Shown here one piece after another: positions 1 to 9,026 of a DNA stretch of 64,000 nt. Both the position numbers and the translations under genes were made by a program. Position 1 is the first letter of the stretch; every line of letters begins with the position of its first letter. This DNA is from GCA-2683135 sp964507445 (GTDB lineage: Bacteria > Planctomycetota > GCA-002687715), in contig CAZDQF010000004.1 in NCBI GenBank assembly GCA_964507445.1, positions 1-64,000 on the forward strand, written 5' to 3'. The notes below the pieces were generated by a model that had not been told where the DNA came from, did not search any database, and saw only the letters and a list, made by a program, of their open reading frames with translations.

Positions 1-150
1 TCTTCTTGGTCGCCTTGCGCTTGGTGGCCTTCTTCTTGGTCGCCTTGCGCTTGGTGGCCTTCTTCTTGGTCGCCTTGCGCTTGGTCGCCTTCTTCTTGGT
101 GGCCTTGCGCTTGGTCGCCTTCTTCTTGGTGGCCTTCTTCTTAGCGGCCT
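1..150. repeat. 30-bp tandem repeat inside the H1-like gene
   Basis: About four and a half copies of a 30-bp unit start at 1, 31, 61, 91 and 121. Copies 1 and 2 are identical, 3 and 4 differ by one or two bases, and the fifth is degenerate. The unit is a multiple of three and encodes the ten-residue motif KKATKRKATK on the minus strand, so copy-number changes keep the frame. Confidence 0.85.
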
Positions 151-202
151 TCCGGCGAGCCGGTTTCCGCTTAGTGGCCTTCTTCTTAGCAGCCTTTGCC
201 AA
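1..202 (-). CDS. Histone H1-like lysine-rich DNA-binding protein (5' part, runs off left edge)
   Basis: Reading the minus strand from a TTG at 202-200, the product begins MAKAAKKKATKRKPARRKAA and continues as Lys/Ala/Thr/Arg repeats of the type KKATKRKATK to the window edge without a stop. A perfect Shine-Dalgarno AGGAGG lies 7 nt upstream of the TTG (plus coordinates 210-215), which decides the start. Such Lys-Ala-rich tails resemble the C-terminal domain of eukaryotic histone H1 and bacterial HC1/HC2-like nucleoid proteins; the expected role is non-specific DNA binding and compaction. At least 67 residues are visible and the C-terminus is missing. The opposite strand is also open, but its product would be an implausible Leu/Val/Phe/Ala repeat. 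Confidence 0.75.
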   Translation of the reverse strand, partial: MAKAAKKKATKRKPARRKAAKKKATKKKATKRKATKKKATKRKATKKKATKRKATKKKATKRKATKK

Positions 203-956
203 TTCCCTACCTCCTGATTGAGGTACCTCAGTTTCTTGAAAAGGTCCCGTTACCTCTTGACGACTCCCACGAGAGGAGCCATCGGGCAAAAAGTAATTCC
301 GGTGTGTTCATCGTGCAACAGGAATCAACGGGCTCAGTCTTTTTTTGTAGTGACCGGCAGTCGCCACTGATGACGTGCGCGCGACGACCCGGATGGTGCG
401 CGTGACAAGCGACCTCCCGTTGCGGAGAACGCTGCGAGTTGACGCAGCCAACTTGTCGATCGATGACAACCGACCTGTCCGCCCCCCTCCGCGTCGGGAC
501 AACGAGGAACTGGACAAGGACACGGCGTTACCCGGTCGGACAACGTCCAAGACGCTCCCCAGGTCAGCCACGCACCGCCCAACCCACATGTTCTCCACAT
601 CTGCAGCGCCAACCCCCGCGCACGGAAACCCATTCAAATATTGACTTTGTGAACGAATCGCATCTCGAGAGCCGAGACAGAGGGAGGCCGTACGGGGTTC
701 CTGTCGGACGCGATGTCGGCACGAGAAGGTGTGCGTTCTCCCGCACCGGAGCGGGTGCATGAGAGCGCCGCGCCGCACATGGAGCCACGCGCATCGACCG
801 ACGCTCCGCGGACCCGCATTGAGGCGAGACGAACGTACGCAGCGCCCGCTGTGACTCATGACACCAGACGCGATGCGCGGTCCAGGACATCGGTGAGAGA
901 GGTCGAACGGGAGCCTTGACCGCGCTCAAAAAAAAACGACGTCTCGCCAAGAAAAA
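203..956. other. Intergenic region upstream of the H1-like gene, no gene found
   Basis: About 750 bp separate the H1-like start from the terminator of the upstream lipoprotein unit. Open frames here are short, overlap on both strands, and lack recognisable starts or protein features. The part nearest the H1-like gene holds a candidate minus-strand promoter at 290-318. I see no tRNA-like fold or other RNA signature. Confidence 0.5.
290..318 (-). promoter_or_regulatory. Candidate sigma70-type promoter for the H1-like gene
   Basis: On the minus strand a TTGCAC box (318-313) is followed after 17 nt by TACTTT (295-290). This would give a 5' leader of about 80 nt containing the AGGAGG site. It is a match by eye only. 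Confidence 0.35.
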
Positions 957-998
957 CGCCGCCGGGCACCGTCCGAATCCCCCTCAGGGGGTCCGGCG
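957..998 (-). terminator. Hairpin followed by a T-run after the queE-der-lipoprotein unit
   Basis: An outer stem CGCCG (957-961) with CGGCG (994-998) encloses an inner CCCCC-TCA-GGGGG hairpin at 979-991. Read on the minus strand it is followed by GTTTTTC (956-951) and then by a run of nine T (935-927). The position just beyond the lipoprotein stop fits an intrinsic terminator. Confidence 0.5.
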
Positions 999-1017
999 TC
1001 ACCAACGTGGGAGAGAC

Positions 1018-1470
1018 TCAGCGCCCCTCCTTCCACGTGTTGGCCGGGCTCATGCGTCGATGGAACTTGATGAGGAACCGTTGCGCGAGCACACCGTCCG
1101 CCTCCATCGGCTTCCAGTCGGCATCGGGCTCCGAGAGTGGATTGTTGGGGTTCATGTTGCGCTCGGTCTCCTGCGTAGCGGCGACCTTGTATCCAGTCTC
1201 GTCGGTCCCTGTCAGCGTGATCTTCAGTCGATGACGACGCCCGAACGTGTTCATGGCATGAAGTTGGACGTCCCATCCGGTGTTGATCTCGCCAGCGGTC
1301 TCATCCAGGGAGTCGATCCGCCAAGACTCCCTCACCTCCGCACACAGCTGCCGCCACATCTCGGCGCGGGTGTGTCGATAGCTGAAGTTCGTGGACTCCT
1401 CTCTCGGCTGCGGCGTCCCACCACACGACGCCAGGATGACCAAGAGAATCGGGGCTGCGCTACGGATCAT
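1018..1470 (-). CDS. Hypothetical lipoprotein (150 aa)
   Basis: The N-terminus MIRSAAPILLVILASC is a lipoprotein signal peptide with lipobox L-A-S-C and the lipidated Cys at residue 16, so the product is probably membrane-anchored outside the cytoplasm. The rest is a soluble domain of about 130 residues with no motif I recognise. It starts 10 nt after the der stop and is the last gene of the minus-strand unit queE-der-this gene. Its link to der is positional only. Confidence 0.75.
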   Translation of the reverse strand: MIRSAAPILLVILASCGGTPQPREESTNFSYRHTRAEMWRQLCAEVRESWRIDSLDETAGEINTGWDVQLHAMNTFGRRHRLKITLTGTDETGYKVAATQETERNMNPNNPLSEPDADWKPMEADGVLAQRFLIKFHRRMSPANTWKEGR

Positions 1471-1480
1471 GGCGTTGACC

Positions 1481-2803
1481 TCAACGGTAAATCGACTTGC
1501 GCTTCCGGAAGGAGATTCGGATCGGGATCTCGTTGAAGCTGAAGGCCTCTCGGAACCGGTTCTCCAGGAAACGCCGAAAGTCGTCCTTGAAGAGCGCCGG
1601 GTCGTTCACGAACAGCACGATCCACGGAGGGTTCGTCCCCACCTGGGTAGCGTAGTAGATCTTGGGGTACTTGCCACGGGAGACCCTGGGCCCACGCACC
1701 GCGGCCGCGTCCTCCACGACCTTGTTCAGGGTCGGGGTGCTCACGCGGCCGGCGCCCTGGGCGTGGAGGTCGAAGGCGACGTCCATCATCTCCTCGAGCC
1801 TGACCTTCTCCTTGGCGCTCACGAACACGACGGGCGCGAAGTGCCAGAGCGGCAGCCGCGCGCCCAGGTAGTCGAGGTACTTGCCCGTCTCCACGTGCTC
1901 GGCCAGGTCCCACTTGTTGATGACGAGCACGCATGGCTTGTGGGCGGAAATCACCGCGTCCGCGATCTTCTTGTCGACCTGGGAAATCTCCTTCTCCGCG
2001 TCGATCAAGTGCAAGACCACGTCCGCTCGGACGATGGACTCGTGGGCTCGAATCTGACTGTAGAACTCGATGGAGTCCATCAGCTTCCGGACCTTGCGCA
2101 TCCCGGCGGTGTCGATGGCGGTGAACGTACGATCACCGAAGGCGACCGTCACATCCACCGCGTCTCGGGTGGTCCCAGGGATCTCCGAGACGATCACCCG
2201 GTCCTCTCCCGCCAGCGCGTTCAGCAGGGTGCTCTTGCCCGCGTTGCGTTGGCCCACGAACGCGACCCGGGTCTCCCCCTCGCTGGAAGGCCGCTCCGAG
2301 GAGGCCTGGGACGGCAGCTGCTCACACACCGCATCCAACACCGCCCCGATGCCGAGGACCTGCTTGGCGGAGATAGGAAGCGGAGACCCGAGGCCGAAAG
2401 CCTCGAACACGTGGATATCGTGAGCGTGCCTCTCTCCGTCCACCTTGTTGGCGAGCAAGACCGTGGGCTTCTCCTGGCGCCGCAACAGATCCGCCACCGC
2501 CTGGTCCAGGGGCGCGATGCCCTCCCGAACGTCCACCACAAACGCCACCACGTCAGACGCGGCGAGGGCGGCGTTGATCTGCATCTCCACCTCGTCGTCC
2601 AGGTTGTGATCGTCGACGATTCCGATCCCGCCCATGTCCACCAGGGTGAAGGTCCGATCGCCGTAAGAGACCTCGGACTCGACCCGATCTCGGGTCACCC
2701 CAGGCTTGTCGTGGACGATGGAGATCCTCCGCCCTGCCACCGCGTTGAGGAGACTCGACTTCCCTACGTTGGGGCGACCGATGATGGCGACGACAGGGAG
2801 CAT
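1481..2803 (-). CDS. der: Ribosome-associated GTPase Der (EngA)
   Basis: This 440-aa protein has the tandem GTPase layout unique to Der, which acts in large-subunit ribosome assembly. Domain 1 has the P-loop GRPNVGKSS near residue 9, DKPGVTRD, the G3 motif DMGG and NKVD. Domain 2 has GQRNAGKST near residue 180, IPGTTRDAVD, DTAGMR and NKWD. A KH-like C-terminal domain follows. The second P-loop reads GQRNAGKS where GxPNVGKS is usual; the catalytic GKS is kept. Its ATG overlaps the queE stop by one base (TGATG), implying translational coupling. Length is normal for the family. Confidence 0.97.
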   Translation of the reverse strand: MLPVVAIIGRPNVGKSSLLNAVAGRRISIVHDKPGVTRDRVESEVSYGDRTFTLVDMGGIGIVDDHNLDDEVEMQINAALAASDVVAFVVDVREGIAPLDQAVADLLRRQEKPTVLLANKVDGERHAHDIHVFEAFGLGSPLPISAKQVLGIGAVLDAVCEQLPSQASSERPSSEGETRVAFVGQRNAGKSTLLNALAGEDRVIVSEIPGTTRDAVDVTVAFGDRTFTAIDTAGMRKVRKLMDSIEFYSQIRAHESIVRADVVLHLIDAEKEISQVDKKIADAVISAHKPCVLVINKWDLAEHVETGKYLDYLGARLPLWHFAPVVFVSAKEKVRLEEMMDVAFDLHAQGAGRVSTPTLNKVVEDAAAVRGPRVSRGKYPKIYYATQVGTNPPWIVLFVNDPALFKDDFRRFLENRFREAFSFNEIPIRISFRKRKSIYR

Positions 2804-3588
2804 CAGAGGACGTCCAGCAGCTTGTGGACCTGTGGGATCACCCGCACATCCGGCAGGTGCTCGGCCGCGGTCTCAGCCAAGGAGATGCCGTGCTCAGCCC
2901 GCGGCGCGACACGGACGGACCCGAACGGGGTGCAGGGCTGAAGCACCAGCGGCACATCACGGCGCGTCTCCGCGATGGCGCGGGCCGCGACCCGGACCTC
3001 CTCCACGGGGGTGTCCGCCACGTAGACCAACTTCACGTACGCCTCGCCGGAGCAAAGGGCCAGCATCCTGACATGCTCTTCATACCGGGCCCGCTCGCCC
3101 GTCGCGGAGGGGGCCTTCCAGTCCAGACTCAGGACATCGATCAGGTGATGGACCTCCGCGTACGCGTCGGGGAGATTGCCGTCGGACTCGAGGAGTACCT
3201 GGCAATCCGCCTCACGGATGGACGGCGCGAGCGCCTCGATCACCCAGGGTTGCAACAGCGGCTCCCCACCGGTCAGGGCCACCGCCCGGTGCCGCGCGCT
3301 CCTCAACGCCGACACCACCCAGGACCGCAGGTCAGGGATCGACACCGGGTTCTCCACCTGCCTGAACAGCCCGCCCCCCGGGGTCTCCTCCACGCGTGCG
3401 GTGTCGTGGGCGCCGTGGCACATGGGGGTGTCACAGTAGGCGCACTTCATGTCGCACTGAGAGAACCTGACGAAGAGGTGCCGTTCCCCCACCCTCGGAC
3501 CCTCCCCCTGCACGGAGGAGAACACCTCCAGGAGGTCACAGAGGCCGTCCTGTTCGCAGGCAGCCAGACGAGCCGGATCCAGCACCAT
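2803..3588 (-). CDS. queE: 7-carboxy-7-deazaguanine synthase QueE (radical SAM)
   Basis: QueE converts 6-carboxytetrahydropterin to 7-carboxy-7-deazaguanine in queuosine/deazapurine synthesis. This 261-aa protein carries the family opening FSSVQGEG, a cysteine cluster C45-x3-C49-x2-C52 for the [4Fe-4S] centre, and the TGGEPLLQ motif that binds S-adenosylmethionine. No other queuosine gene is in the window. It leads the unit queE-der-lipoprotein. Its ATG has no Shine-Dalgarno but has a -10-like TATCAC 8 nt upstream, so it may be transcribed leaderless. Confidence 0.93.
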   Translation of the reverse strand: MVLDPARLAACEQDGLCDLLEVFSSVQGEGPRVGERHLFVRFSQCDMKCAYCDTPMCHGAHDTARVEETPGGGLFRQVENPVSIPDLRSWVVSALRSARHRAVALTGGEPLLQPWVIEALAPSIREADCQVLLESDGNLPDAYAEVHHLIDVLSLDWKAPSATGERARYEEHVRMLALCSGEAYVKLVYVADTPVEEVRVAARAIAETRRDVPLVLQPCTPFGSVRVAPRAEHGISLAETAAEHLPDVRVIPQVHKLLDVL

Positions 3589-3596
3589 GGACAGGT

Positions 3597-3602
3597 GTGA
3601 TA
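3597..3602 (-). promoter_or_regulatory. -10-like hexamer TATCAC close to the queE start
   Basis: TATCAC on the minus strand ends 8 nt before the queE ATG, which has no Shine-Dalgarno. It belongs to the set of start-proximal -10-like boxes in this window. Confidence 0.3.
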
Positions 3603-3766
3603 ACGCAGCGGGAGTCCGCCGTCAGCCCGAACATCCTCCGGAATCGGCGCCCCATCTCCAGGACACCACCGCCTTCTCCACCCAGAGGCGGTAGGATAAG
3701 GTCGGAGCCAAGGCTCCCATCACCCGCCACTCGCATGGTCCAGTAGTTCCCGAACGGCGACGAGAC

Positions 3767-5365
3767 ATGCGAATCCTCTCTCACCTGTCTGCGACCGCGT
3801 TGCTGACGCTGGCCGCCTCCGGTCAGGCTCCGATCCTCGCCTATGGCTTCGACGCTGGTGGGGTCGGCCCCGCCGTGAACGCTGGGGCCGCCGGCGGGAC
3901 CATGGCCCTGAACGGACTCTCACTCTCCGGGACCTCCCCGAACGGGACGTCCTGCCTCCACGGCGACTCCTCCCTCGCCTCCTACGGGGGCGATTCGGGA
4001 TGGATCACCGACCTCCCAAACGGGGTAACCGTGGCGTTCTGCGTCGAGACCTCCGGGCATGCCATGGTGGGCGGCAACGCCTTCTCCTACCTGTGGGGTG
4101 ACCAGACCGCAGCCCAGTTCCGGTGCTTCACGGATGGCGCGGCGGGCGCCAACGGGATCCTCATCCGGGGTGGAGGCCTCAACGACACCCTGTGCCCGAA
4201 CGCCCACGGGCCGAGAGGTTGGACCCACGTGACCTTCGTCTACGACCCATCAGGTGAGAGCCGGGTCTACGTTGACGGGGCGCGCGTGAACACCGTCTCC
4301 CAGCCGGCGGGCGTGGCCATGACCGGCACTGGCAGCTTCCGCGTGGGCGGCTACTCGGGCTCCATCGACGCCATGGACACCGACCAGTTCATGGAGGACT
4401 TCCGCGTCTACGACACGGTCCTCACAGAGGCGGAGATCAACGCCTTGGCCGCCGGCTGCGTCAACCAGATCTACAGCGTCAACTCTCCGGCCGCGACCCT
4501 CCTTGTGAACGGGGTCAGCTCGAGCATCACCGCGCCCGGGCAGGTGTCCGCTCCCACCGGCGCCACCATCACCGCCGCCATGGATACGCTCCTCCCCGGG
4601 GCCCTGTGGGAGCTGGCCTACAGCACCGCGCCCACGGTCCCCCTCGGCGGGGGCGCCACGGCGCTGCCGGGCGGAAGCATCCTGAACCTGAACCTCAACG
4701 CCCCCGTCAACTACCTCAACGGCTTGTTCGGGACGCCGTGGCCGGGAGCCCCCCTGACCCTGCAAGGGACTCTCCTGGGGGGGAGCTACGGCGGACAATT
4801 CGCCGCCACCGACCCGACCTCCGCGTCGGGATACGCCTTCAGCGGCGCCGTGGACCTGGACGTCGCACCCTGCGCGGGCTCGGGTTTCGACCAGGGCGGC
4901 GGGCTGCCCCCGGGATGGACGACCCCCACAGGGCTCAGCTCCTGGACCGTGGACTCCAACGGGACCCCGTCCGTGGGGACAGGCCCCACCTCGGCGCTCA
5001 GCGCGCCCAACTACCTGTATTGCGAGACCTCGGGGTCTGGCGGGACCGCTTCCTTCGGGGTGGAGACCTGCCAGATCAACCTCGCGGCCCTCCCGAACAA
5101 ACGCCTGGACTTCGACCTGAGCAGGATCGGCGCCACCATCGGGACGCTCACCGTTTCGCTCCACGCCAACGGCTCCCTCACGACCATCGCCACCTATAGC
5201 GGGCCCGCGGCGGGCCAGTCCCAGGGCGGCCTGGAGTGGTCGGCGGAGTCCATCGACCTGACCCCGTTCGTCCCGGGCAACAGCCCGGCCAGCGTTCGAT
5301 TCTCGTACACCGCCGGTGGCTCTTACACCGGCGACGTGGCCCTGGACAATGTCTCGTTCAACTGA
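3767..5365 (+). CDS. Secreted LamG/concanavalin-like domain protein
   Basis: The 532-aa product starts with a Sec signal peptide (MRILSHLSATALLTLAASGQ). Residues of roughly 25-230 read as a LamG-like beta-sandwich: they start APILAYGFD, contain the block GWTHVTFVYDPSGESRVYVDG, and end FRVYDTVLTEAEINAL, the usual end of such domains. The remainder is Gly/Ser/Thr-rich beta-structure, and the last ~150 residues resemble a second jelly-roll. It is probably an extracellular or cell-surface binding protein. The next secreted gene starts 52 nt downstream on the same strand. Confidence 0.75.
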   Translation: MRILSHLSATALLTLAASGQAPILAYGFDAGGVGPAVNAGAAGGTMALNGLSLSGTSPNGTSCLHGDSSLASYGGDSGWITDLPNGVTVAFCVETSGHAMVGGNAFSYLWGDQTAAQFRCFTDGAAGANGILIRGGGLNDTLCPNAHGPRGWTHVTFVYDPSGESRVYVDGARVNTVSQPAGVAMTGTGSFRVGGYSGSIDAMDTDQFMEDFRVYDTVLTEAEINALAAGCVNQIYSVNSPAATLLVNGVSSSITAPGQVSAPTGATITAAMDTLLPGALWELAYSTAPTVPLGGGATALPGGSILNLNLNAPVNYLNGLFGTPWPGAPLTLQGTLLGGSYGGQFAATDPTSASGYAFSGAVDLDVAPCAGSGFDQGGGLPPGWTTPTGLSSWTVDSNGTPSVGTGPTSALSAPNYLYCETSGSGGTASFGVETCQINLAALPNKRLDFDLSRIGATIGTLTVSLHANGSLTTIATYSGPAAGQSQGGLEWSAESIDLTPFVPGNSPASVRFSYTAGGSYTGDVALDNVSFN

Positions 5366-5417
5366 TCATGCGAACCAAGCCCACCACGGCGGACGAACCG
5401 TGGCTCCCGGAGGCCCC

Positions 5418-7850
5418 ATGACCCGGACCAAGACCATCGCTCAGATCATCCTCGCGGGCCTGCTCCTGGCCGCTCCATCCACCGCTCAACAGCCGGACCT
5501 CTACGACGAGACCGTGCTGAGGACGCTGGAGCTCACGTTCGCGGCTCCTGACTGGTACCAACAGCTGGAGCAGAGCCACGGCACCGGCTCCGAGCTCCCC
5601 GCCGACCTCACCGTGGACGGCGTCATCTACCCGAGCGTCGGCGTGCGGTTCAAGGGCTACTCGTCATTCAACAACATCGGGAGTTCCCAGAAGAAGCCGT
5701 TCAACATCTCCATGAACTCCTTCGTCCCGGGGCAGGAGCTCTACGGCTACAACAGCCTCAACCTGAACAACGGCTTCCAGGATCCCACCTTCGTCAGGGA
5801 GGTCCTCTGCTACCACATCTTCCGCCACTACATGCCCTGTTCGAAGGCCAACTGGGTGGTGCTGAAGGTCAACGGCGAGAACTGGGGCGTCTACATCAAC
5901 GTGCAGCAGATCAACAAGGACCTGCTCCGTGAGTGGTTCGTCGACGAAGACGGCGCGCGGTACGAGGCGGACGCGACGCTGCCCACCGCGACCTCGAACG
6001 GGGCGGCGCTCACCTGGCTCGGCCCCAACCCTCCGCCCTACGACGACAACTACGACCTGAAGACCCCGAACGTGCCGGACCCGTGGGCGCCCCTCATCAG
6101 GGCGACGGACAAGCTGAACAACGGCCCCCTCGTGACCCTGAACCAGGACGTCCAACCGGCGCTGGCCGTGGACGCAGCGCTCTGGATGCTCGCAGGGCAG
6201 GTGGTGTTCGTGAACCCGGACAGCTACCTGCAGTTCGGGCACAACTACTGGCTCTACCACGACGCCCACCACGACCGCATCCAGACGATCCCCTGGGGCA
6301 TGAACATGACCATGGCCGCGACCATCCTGGCCGGGTTCTCGACCAACGACCGGATCAACTTCAACCTGTTCTACTCCGAGAGCAACACAGGGAGGCCGCT
6401 CACGAACCGGCTGTGGGCCGTACCCGAACTCCGGCAGCGATACCTGGCCCACGCCCGCACCCTGGTCGACGACTGGTTTGACTGGAGCATCATCGGGCCG
6501 AGGGTCGCTACCTACCAGGCGCTCATCGCCGCCGAGGTCGCCGCAGACAACAAGAAGCTCTACCCCACGTCGGCCTTCTACTCCAACGTCACCCAGAACT
6601 ACAACGCCGGGTTCTTCTCCACCATCACCGGCCTCCAGGTGCTCTTCGACGGGCGGCGCGCCTACCTGCAGAACCACCCGGAGCTGTCCCAGGCCTCACC
6701 GACGGTCAGCGGGGTCGCGCACCAGCCGCCTGCCCCGGCCGTCGGCCAGGCCGTGTGGGTCACGGCCACCGCCGCCGGACCGGGAGCCGTCCCTCCCAGC
6801 ACCGTGACACTCTTCTCCCGCAGCGTCGGGGCGTTCAACGAGTCACCCATGTTCGACGACGGGTTGCACATGGACGGCGCCGCAGGAGACGGGGTCTATG
6901 GCGCCGAGCTGCCGCTGTATCTCCCGGGCACGACCGTGCAGTACTACGCCGGCGCCACCGCCGCCAACAACGCCGTGGCGTTCTTCCCGCGTTACGCCGA
7001 GCACGCACCGCTGGAGGTGACACTGGCCCAATCCGCCACGGGGGCCTCTGTGACCCTCAACGAGTTCATGGCCAAGAACGACAACGGGATCACCGACGAG
7101 GCCGGCCAGCGTGAGGACTGGATCGAGCTGCACAACCCCACCACCTACCCCGTGTTCCTCGACACCCTGGCCCTCACCGACGACCTCAACGTTCCGGACA
7201 AGTGGCGCTTCCCCCCGGGATACGTCGTCCCTCCCGGCGACACGATCCTCATCTGGGCCGACAACGACCCAGCAGACGGCCCCCTCCACGCCACATTCAA
7301 GCTCTCCGCGGGCGGAGAGGCCATCGGCCTGTTCGACACCGACACCGGCGCGTTCCTGGACAGCCTGGGGTTCGGACCCCAGCTAGCGGACGTCTCCGGG
7401 GGGCGGGTCCTGGACGGGCTGAGCCCGTTCGTGAGCTTCGCCGCGCCCACCCCGGACGCGACGAACTCCCTCACCGGCTGCGGCGTACGGAGCTACTCCG
7501 CGCTGGAACCTGCGGCCAACGACCTGCAGCTCAGCGTCTCGGCTCCGCCATCTTCGGGCGGGACCACGGTGTTCCAACTCTCGGGGGGCCTGCCCAACAC
7601 CCTCCACTACGCCGCCGTCGGTCCCGGGCCCACCCACGCCCCCGTAGCCGGGAGCTCCGCCACCATGCTGGTCACCCAGGGCACGCCCCTGCTGCCTCTG
7701 ATGGCGGACGGCACCGGCGTCGCGGACTACACCCTGACGCTCCCGCAGTCGCCCTCGTTGGTGGGGCTGACCTTCTACGTCCAGGGAGGCGTCATGGACG
7801 TCACCGGGCTGCGCGGCTCCAACGCCCTCGAGGTGGTGATCTGCCCCTGA
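5418..7850 (+). CDS. Secreted CotH-like protein with C-terminal lamin-tail domain
   Basis: The frame is open from 5316, but the ATG at 5418 is preferred because it gives a clean signal peptide (MTRTKTIAQIILAGLLLAAP) and avoids overlap with the upstream gene. The 810-aa protein has an N-terminal CotH domain (VGVRFKGYSSF, then a block typical of CotH ending in NGENWGVYINVQQINKDLL). A linker region with beta-structure follows, then a lamin-tail domain (VTLNEFMAKND, EDWIELHNPT, LIWADND). CotH proteins are atypical secreted kinases. Here the usual W-D-x-D metal-binding stretch after IPW reads GMNM, so activity is doubtful. Confidence 0.85.
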   Translation: MTRTKTIAQIILAGLLLAAPSTAQQPDLYDETVLRTLELTFAAPDWYQQLEQSHGTGSELPADLTVDGVIYPSVGVRFKGYSSFNNIGSSQKKPFNISMNSFVPGQELYGYNSLNLNNGFQDPTFVREVLCYHIFRHYMPCSKANWVVLKVNGENWGVYINVQQINKDLLREWFVDEDGARYEADATLPTATSNGAALTWLGPNPPPYDDNYDLKTPNVPDPWAPLIRATDKLNNGPLVTLNQDVQPALAVDAALWMLAGQVVFVNPDSYLQFGHNYWLYHDAHHDRIQTIPWGMNMTMAATILAGFSTNDRINFNLFYSESNTGRPLTNRLWAVPELRQRYLAHARTLVDDWFDWSIIGPRVATYQALIAAEVAADNKKLYPTSAFYSNVTQNYNAGFFSTITGLQVLFDGRRAYLQNHPELSQASPTVSGVAHQPPAPAVGQAVWVTATAAGPGAVPPSTVTLFSRSVGAFNESPMFDDGLHMDGAAGDGVYGAELPLYLPGTTVQYYAGATAANNAVAFFPRYAEHAPLEVTLAQSATGASVTLNEFMAKNDNGITDEAGQREDWIELHNPTTYPVFLDTLALTDDLNVPDKWRFPPGYVVPPGDTILIWADNDPADGPLHATFKLSAGGEAIGLFDTDTGAFLDSLGFGPQLADVSGGRVLDGLSPFVSFAAPTPDATNSLTGCGVRSYSALEPAANDLQLSVSAPPSSGGTTVFQLSGGLPNTLHYAAVGPGPTHAPVAGSSATMLVTQGTPLLPLMADGTGVADYTLTLPQSPSLVGLTFYVQGGVMDVTGLRGSNALEVVICP

Positions 7851-7856
7851 CGGGGC

Positions 7857-8984
7857 TCAGGCCCCGGCGGATTCCGAGCCGAACTCAGCGGCCAGGTCGC
7901 AGAGCACGTCCAGCCCTTGCCTGAGCTTGTCGTCCGGCAGCGCGAAGCTGACCCGGAAGTGGGTGTCCACCTCGGAGAAGGTCCCGCCCGGCACCACGAG
8001 GACATTCCGCTCCACGCAACGCTCGGCCCATGTCTCCGCGTCCATCCCGCCGGGCACACGAGGGAAGGCGTAGAAGGCGCCGTCAGGCCGCACCAACTCG
8101 AACGACCCCTTCAAGCGCTCGTACACCATGTCTCGCTTGGTTCGGTAGGCGTCCACATAGGGACCCATATCCACCTCCAGGGCGGCCACCGCCGCGTGCT
8201 GGAGCGGCGTCGGCGCACAGACGAAGGAGACCTGCTGCAGCGTCTGCATCTTCTCGATCACATCAACGGGACCGGCGGCGTATCCCAGCCGCCAGCCGGG
8301 CATGCCATAGGTCTTGCCGAACCCACCCAGGTACACCACCTGCTCGTAGTAGGAGAGGATCGAGGGAACCGCCCCGTCGTAGGCGAAGGCGTCGTAGATC
8401 TCATCCGTCACCACCACCAGGTCGTGCTCTCGGGCGAACGAGGCCACGTCCTTCAGTTCGGATTCGGTGAGGACCCTGCCCGTAGGGTTGGAAGGCGTGT
8501 TGACCACCAGCACCCGGACGTCTTCGGTCATGGCGGCGGTCAGTCCCTCCCGGGTGATCCGGAAGTCGGGATAGGTGTCGTAGCAGGCCGGCTCCAGTGA
8601 GAGCAGGGCACCCAGGTTGCGGTAGCAGACGAAGTAGGGATCAGGGATCAGGGCCCTGTCCTGCTCGTCCAGCAGCGCGAGGAACGCCAGGGTCAGCCCC
8701 CCGGCCACACCGGCTGTCACCAGGCTGGCCTCAGGCCGCACGCCCGTGCGGCTGGCGATGCCATCGAGCACGGCCTCGTTCAGGGCCGGGATCCCCTGGC
8801 TCATGGTGTAGCGGTTCCGGTCCTCGCGGATCGCACGGACCGCCGACTCCTTGATCGGATCCGGGACCGGGAAATGAGGCTGCCCGATGGACAGGTCGAT
8901 GGGGTCGGTCAGGCGCGCACCGAGATCGAACATCCTCCGGATACCGGAGGAGCGGACCCGATTGGCCCTGTTGCTGATGCGCAT
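7857..8984 (-). CDS. Class I/II PLP-dependent aminotransferase
   Basis: This 375-aa fold-type I aminotransferase has the family landmarks DLSIGQPHF near the N-terminus, NTPSNPTGRVL, VTDEIYDAFAYDG, and the PLP-lysine segment GGFGKTYGMPGWRLGY. It most resembles the aspartate/aromatic aminotransferase group, but the amino-acid substrate cannot be read from sequence. It converges with the CotH gene, with only 6 bp between the stops. Another gene of the same superfamily lies at 47992-49152. Confidence 0.92.
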   Translation of the reverse strand: MRISNRANRVRSSGIRRMFDLGARLTDPIDLSIGQPHFPVPDPIKESAVRAIREDRNRYTMSQGIPALNEAVLDGIASRTGVRPEASLVTAGVAGGLTLAFLALLDEQDRALIPDPYFVCYRNLGALLSLEPACYDTYPDFRITREGLTAAMTEDVRVLVVNTPSNPTGRVLTESELKDVASFAREHDLVVVTDEIYDAFAYDGAVPSILSYYEQVVYLGGFGKTYGMPGWRLGYAAGPVDVIEKMQTLQQVSFVCAPTPLQHAAVAALEVDMGPYVDAYRTKRDMVYERLKGSFELVRPDGAFYAFPRVPGGMDAETWAERCVERNVLVVPGGTFSEVDTHFRVSFALPDDKLRQGLDVLCDLAAEFGSESAGA

Positions 8985-9026
8985 GAGAGGGTGAAGTGGA
9001 GACTACCGGGGGCGCCCAGAGGCGCC

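Noticed and set aside
1..221. Plus-strand Leu/Val/Phe/Ala repeat protein at the left edge
   Set aside because: The minus-strand reading has a perfect ribosome site and a known H1-like composition; the plus reading is its shadow.
244..258. Shared AAAAGGTCCCGTTACC-like stretch here and near 29949
   Set aside because: The 12-13 bp exact match is near what chance allows in 64 kb, and the two contexts are unrelated.
588..604. DnaA-box-like TTCTCCACA
   Set aside because: A single near-match with no cluster, AT-rich stretch or dnaA/dnaN neighbour.
1391..2941. Open plus-strand frame of 516 codons opposite der and queE
   Set aside because: It lies antisense to two well-identified genes and has low-complexity shadow composition.
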